Of a DNA stretch of 64,000 bases, positions 59,395 through 64,000 are shown piece after piece. Made by a program: the position numbers and the translations under genes. This stretch comes from Orobanche coerulescens (lineage: Eukaryota > Streptophyta > Magnoliopsida > Lamiales > Orobanchaceae). Positions within the stretch are counted from its first letter, which is position 1, and every line of letters begins with the position of its first letter. The notes beneath the pieces were generated by a model. That model saw only the letters and a list, made by a program, of their open reading frames with translations. It was not told the origin of the DNA and searched no databases. The DNA lies in assembly GCA_033398695.1 (NCBI GenBank), contig CM065812.1, positions 135,848,858-135,912,857 on the forward strand, in the 5' to 3' direction.

Positions 59395-59708
59395 ACGATT
59401 GCCTTTGGTAAAGAGTAGCGCGTCCCGTTCCCAGAACCGTCTTGTCTTGCCTCTCCTGTCAAGTTCTATGATGTTTCCTGCGAAAGGGTCCTGCCTCAGT
59501 CACTTGCGTATGCAGTCCTTGATGCTTCCCTCGGCCTTGGTCAAGGCTGCAAGCTCGGCCTTCCGGCTTAATGCATCGGCTACTCAGTTAAGTACTCCAG
59601 GCTTATACTCCAGGGTATAATCGAACTCAGCTAGGAATTCCTGCCATCTTGCTTGCTTTGGCGTGAGCTTCTTCCGGGTTTGAAAATAACTTGTGGCTAC
59701 GTTGTCTG

Positions 59709-60437
59709 TTAATGCCTCCAGACTCTAAGGCAATGTACCACGACGGTTATTTCCTTCTCGTGTACCGAGTACCGTCTCTCGGTATCATTCAATTTTATGC
59801 TCTCATAGGCAATGGGATGTCCTAGCTGCATCAATACTCCACCGATGGCATAATCAGATGCATCGGTCTGAACCTCATAGGCCTTGGCATGGTCTGGCAA
59901 GGCAAGAACTGGCTGCTTCGTCACTTGGCCTTTGAGTCGCTCAAAGGCCTCTCGACACTTATCCGTCCACTCCCATTTATGGTCCTTCTTCAATAGGTCC
60001 GTTAATGGTGCTGCTACCCGAGAGTATCCCTCGATGAACTTCCGGTAGTAGTTCACGAGTCCCAGAAATGATCGTTGTTGGGTTACGCTGGTCGGCTATT
60101 CCCAATCTCGAATGGCTTTCACTTTGGCCTCGTCCATCATAATGCGGCCATCTTTGATACAATGCCCCAGAAAAGTCACTTCCTGTTGGGCGAACGTGCA
60201 CTTCTCCAACTTCGCATAAAGTTCATTGTCCCGCAAGGCCTAGAACACCTGTCGCAAGTGTTCTACATGCTCCTCCATCGATGATGAGTAAATGACAATA
60301 TCGTCCAAATAAACGACAACAAACTTGTCTATGTATGGCTGAAATACCTTGTTCATCAATGTGCAAAAGGTCGCTGGGGCGTTTGTAAGCCCGAACGGCA
60401 TCACAAGAAAATCAAATAATCCATACCTAGTCGCCAT
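59709..60437 (-). pseudogene. Element C RT catalytic region and RNase H
   Basis: The RT palm is read at 60240-60437 ([31 protein letters not shown], with the YLDD active site). A TAG at 60240-60242 and another stop near 60097-60099 interrupt the connection region. From 60056 the frame resumes ([20 protein letters not shown]) into RNase H ([39 protein letters not shown]). The rest of RNase H (59395-59708) is shifted and carries stops. Confidence 0.87.
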
Positions 60438-60476
60438 GGCGGTCTTGGGTTCGTCTCCTTCGGCTATCTGGACCTG

Positions 60477-61232
60477 CTAATATCCGGATCTCAGGTCGAT
60501 CTTTGAAAAGTATTTGGCATCTCCCAGGTGGTCAAACAGCTCTCCAATGAGTGGAATGGGATACTTGTTGCGAACCGTCAGTTTGTTGAGTGCCCTATAG
60601 TCCACGCACATACGTAAGGATCCATCATGCTTCTTCTGGAACAAAACGGGGGATCCATAAGGAGATTTGGATGGTTGGATCATCTTGGAATCCAACAACT
60701 CTTTCAATTGCTTCTGCAGCTCCTTAAGTTCCGGTGGTGACATCCTATAGGGTGTCCTCGAAGGTGGCTTCGCATCAGAAATGAGTTCAATTTTGTGGTC
60801 CACATCCCGTTTGGGCGGCAACTTTTTAGGTAGTTCTCCGGGCATCACGTCCTGGAACTCCTCCAAAACGGCTTGAACTTCCTTTGGTACATCCTTTCCT
60901 TCAATATCGTTTCCATTATCAGGAACGTAAAATGCAGTGAAGGTCTCTTCCTGCTTCCGAAGTCCACGACTGAGTTGCATGGCTGAAAGGGTACTTGTCC
61001 CCTTTGCTTCCCTCTTGGCCGGAATGGCCTGTGTCCTGTCGGAGTCCAAAATGACTAAGGAATCTGAAAATGGAAGAATGCAAGCCCGTACCTGATCGAA
61101 CCATTGTAACCCAAGAACCAAATCGTAGTCATCGATGGTCACTACAGTGAAGGTGATCATTCCCTGCCAGTCACCTATCTTTGCTTTCACTCCTCGTGCT
61201 TCGCCGGTCACCGGTTTAGCATGGGTGTTCAC
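60477..61232 (-). pseudogene. Element C protease remnant and RT N part
   Basis: The frame begins in the C-terminal half of a retropepsin-like domain ([15 protein letters not shown]); the DTGA active site would lie beyond 61232 and is lost to LTR D. A linker follows, then RT motifs [38 protein letters not shown] and [14 protein letters not shown] just after SGY (60474-60476) separates it from the RT palm. The open frame appears to extend into D (to 61286), which is fortuitous. Confidence 0.87.
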
Positions 61233-62235
61233 TGTAACACCCCCAATCCGCTCAGGGATATTACACGCCGTAGAACCTTTCCTCAAGGATCTACCAGGCT
61301 AGTAACAACATGAAACATCTCCACAATGCCTTTAAGGTATGACTCAGTAGACCGATTTGGCCTTTCAATAAAAACATACAACTCGATTACAACTCATGCC
61401 CACGCAGGGGTCAAAACACAACCACACCCGTACAACGGGAAAAATATAGCAGCGGAAAATAAAGTACAACTGAACCAATACACGATGTACGGTTCCTCAT
61501 ATGATTAGTATCGATCATCTCTCATCATCCTTCGTGCCGACCCTGTGTTATGCTCTAAAACCTGAATGCAAAAACAGACATCCACCCCCCGAATACTTGG
61601 GGGTTAGCAAAACTCCACTGTTTTGCTAGTGCAAGAACAAAGTGTAAATACGAGCCATACAATTCACATTCCACGAACGATAATAATCCGGAATCCACAA
61701 AGATTAAAACGAAACGAAAAGTACTTCCCGAGGCAAGAGTTTGAGAAAACATTTCAAAATCGAAAGATCACAAATCAATGGAAATAATTTATAAAACAGT
61801 TTAGAATGCCATCGAGAGTTTTAATAGAAAACAATTTAGGATTATCAAATCCTACTTTTCAAAATCCAAAAGACAAAAGGGGTCACCGCCCTAAAGGTTT
61901 ACTTTCCGTAAAATGACATTTACCAAACCATTGGGATTTTAGCCCCAAATCCGTAAAATGACTTTTACAAAACCATTGGGATTTTAGCCCCAAATCTCAT
62001 CAACTCACAGTACACAAGAACGACCACAAGGTTCGTCTTCCAATATCAAAATCCACAATTAAAGGATTTAATACAAACAACAAAATACTCCAGTGCCATC
62101 CTAGCCAAGTAAGCCAAACGAACACTTACCTCTTACACACGTAGTCGATGCATGCAATCATGAAAACCATTCGAAAGCACTCATTTCCGGAAATGCCATA
62201 ATTAAGTCACATTTGTAAAATGCACCACAATTAAC

Positions 62236-62382
62236 CGTCGATCCACGTCTCTGTGGACCCCTACCGAGACCCCGTCGGATCTAACCCGTAGTGGTTAAAA
62301 GTAAGCTCGTCGATCCACGTCTCTGTGGACCCCTACCGAGACCCCGTCGGATCTAACCCGTAGTGAGCATACACACACACAC
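62236..62382 (-). repeat. 58 bp repeat pair and AC microsatellite in LTR D
   Basis: Two copies of cgtcgatccacgtctctgtg start at 62236 and 62308 (72 bp period) and are followed by an AC run at about 62366-62382. Sequence, period and neighbouring microsatellite all match 6498-6647 in reverse. Confidence 0.85.
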
Positions 62383-63479
62383 ACGTTACTCATGCAATAC
62401 TAATATGCTAAGAATGTAAGTTCATCAAGAATACTCACTAGAGATGGCCACTTACTCGACACCGTTATCAAACTCTTCAAAACACAATAACAAGATTAAA
62501 CATGGAATACACGATTCCATAACTTTAAACAACAGGGATATCATCAAAGCCTTCAACGTTCAAAGTGATCAAATCATAAACAATTCCCAAAACACACCGT
62601 TCACAAAACACACACGCGTTTTGAAAGAGAGCCTTTAACGAGGCCAAACCGAAATCTTTTGAAACTTCATTTCAAACAACCAACCAAACAACCAAGACGA
62701 TCACCGATCATCATATCCATAAAATAAGAAAAGTAAGGGCAAGGTACTTGCCTCGAATAAGAACAACGCGAAGAATCGACCGAAGTAGGTTGACACGAAC
62801 CGACTACGAACCCGCCGACTCCACCGATCGCCAACTCGCGGTCATAAACTACGAAGGACAAGAACAACAATGAAATGAATCCCATAACATGACTCAAAGC
62901 CGTTGAATTCAAAGAACGAATGACGAAAGTTCAAGTGTTTTCCCCAAAACGGCCAAGAACACGATTCGTCCTGACAAAACACGAAAATGGAATTCCAAGT
63001 TGAAATATGGATATACAATCCATAGAATATGTTTAACAACATCATTTAACCGCAATCGATCCATCAAAAACAAATGGAAAACGAGATCGAGAACAAATCC
63101 CCCAAAAAGTCGATTCGAAGGAAATCAAGAAATATACTTCGATTCGACGAAGAACAATGGATTAAATGATGTTAAACACAAGAATACTACCAAGATTAAT
63201 CATACCCATCATGAATTAATCAACAACACGGAACGAATCGGACAAAAATGCAAAAACCCCCAAATTCACGAAATTAGGGTTCTAAGGAAGATTACCTCGA
63301 TTCGCTGGATCAAAGGATGATAACGGATGGTTGATTGATGTTATGAACTCAAGAACTTCGTGGATTTGTTGTTCAACAACATGGCTTCGGAATCCCCAAG
63401 GCTCCAGCCGCGGAAGAGAAAGAGAGGAAATGAAAAACGAGAGGAAATGTGACTGCTCTGTCACATTTATCTTTTGGCG

Positions 63480-63770
63480 GACTAGCGCGTGCTAAGTGCC
63501 GAGCTAGCGTCGCTATCGGCCTGTGCCGCAATCGATGACTTTTGGACTAGATCGCTTTCGGCCAAGTAGCGTGCGCACCTTTCCGGCCAGAAGCGTCTTA
63601 CCGCGGCCAGAAGCGATGCTGGCCGACAGAGCGCGGCGCTACTGCCGAGCCTAACCGATTCGAACCCTGTGATTCCACTGTCTGCACTCCGATAAGCGTT
63701 AGGCCAGCCGATAGCGTGCGTTAGGCCTGCCGGTTAGCGCGCGCAGCCTTCCGGCCGTAGCGTGCCCTAC
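63480..63770. repeat. Decayed TAGCGCRCGCTA cluster in LTR D
   Basis: Copies such as tagcgcgtgcta (63483) and tagcgcgcgca (63735) are more eroded than in element A. The TATA position is also changed (aagataaatgtg on the minus strand). Confidence 0.65.
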
Positions 63771-64000
63771 GGTTCCTGCCGCACCCGTCCGGCCGGTGCC
63801 CGCAATCGTCCGGCCAGTCCCGCAACCGTCCGGCCAGTGCTCGAACACCAGGGCTCGACGACTCGATTTCCGAAAACGCACGGGACGAACACGACGAAAA
63901 GTTCGCGGACAACATCAACGACCCGAAATGAAAACATAATGCAATAATTAATCATACGCGACCAAGAAATGGGTCGAGACAACAATTACAGATACCGATA

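Larger units (their letters stand above)
57370..61232 (-). mobile_element. Minus-strand chromodomain Gypsy element C (3' part)
   Basis: In minus-strand order it contains a protease remnant, RT, RNase H, integrase, chromodomain, polypurine tract and 3' LTR. Its 5' end (gag, 5' LTR) is cut off by LTR D at 61233, and its 3' LTR is split by element A. Domain order and sequence differ from the Gypsy element at 2296-5141, so this is a second chromovirus lineage, possibly Reina-like by the TGTCACGCCCC LTR style (inferred). Confidence 0.85.
61233..64000 (-). repeat. Minus-strand Gypsy LTR D, runs off the window
   Basis: On the plus strand it starts TGTAACACCCCCAATCC, the complement of the element A LTR end, and its far part matches the element A LTR start region (gacaacaattacagata at 63979). 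About 400-500 bp are outside the window. No primer-binding site adjoins 61233, so this is a 3' LTR or a solo LTR inserted in the pol of C. The left target bases would be ttcac. The middle part (about 62200-62450) resembles the LTR at 5177-7222 and not element A. Confidence 0.85.

Noticed and set aside
59709..60437. YLDD reverse transcriptase as an endogenous pararetrovirus
   Set aside because: The same unit has integrase with HHCC and catalytic motifs, a chromodomain, a polypurine tract and an LTR, and no movement or coat protein motifs. It is Ty3/Gypsy.

Overview
The window is a block of plant repetitive DNA made almost entirely of LTR retrotransposons, most of them broken and inserted into one another. 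The plant assignment rests on three things. The primer-binding sites match plant initiator-Met tRNA (TGGTATCAGAGC). The Ty1/Copia copies have Angela-like coding motifs and about 1.95 kb LTRs. The Ty3/Gypsy copies are chromodomain-bearing. I see no convincing host gene, rRNA, tRNA or CRISPR. The species cannot be named from the sequence; a dicot is a guess.

Layout. 1-2298: degraded repeat remnants, including a Copia LTR-like fragment and a possible minus-strand solo LTR. 2296-7222: the 3' end of a Gypsy element (integrase, chromodomain-like tail, polypurine tract, 2.05 kb LTR), with a 1,586 bp hAT DNA transposon (2474-4059) inside its integrase and a perfect 8 bp target duplication. 7223-11050: more Gypsy pieces, namely a 5'-truncated LTR, a 160 bp internal remnant ending in a polypurine tract, a full LTR, then a primer-binding site and leader. 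That LTR therefore has both kinds of internal flank.

11051-40257: the main feature, a head-to-tail array of four Copia internal regions separated by single shared LTRs (LTR-INT1-LTR-INT2-LTR-INT3-LTR-INT4), with a period of about 7.3-7.5 kb. All four copies share the same disabling changes: a gag frameshift, a lost zinc-knuckle cysteine, DSD instead of DSG in the protease, a stop in integrase, a stop in reverse transcriptase and a second frameshift. The ancestor of the array was therefore already dead, and growth by recombination between LTRs is the simplest explanation. A GC-rich segment in each leader differs strongly between copies whose flanks are nearly identical.

40258-47578: a related Copia on the minus strand, inserted into INT4, with an intact gag-protease frame but decayed pol. 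From 47480 to the end I infer a nested stack: a Gypsy LTR (B) cuts the minus Copia LTR; a minus-strand chromodomain Gypsy (C) cuts B; a large-LTR Gypsy with no recognisable coding sequence (A, 48469-57369) sits inside the 3' LTR of C; and a minus-strand LTR of the A type (D) cuts the protease region of C and runs off the window. The B, A, D and 5177-7222 LTRs carry clusters of a 12 bp near-palindrome, TAGCGCRCGCTA, just upstream of the TATA box.
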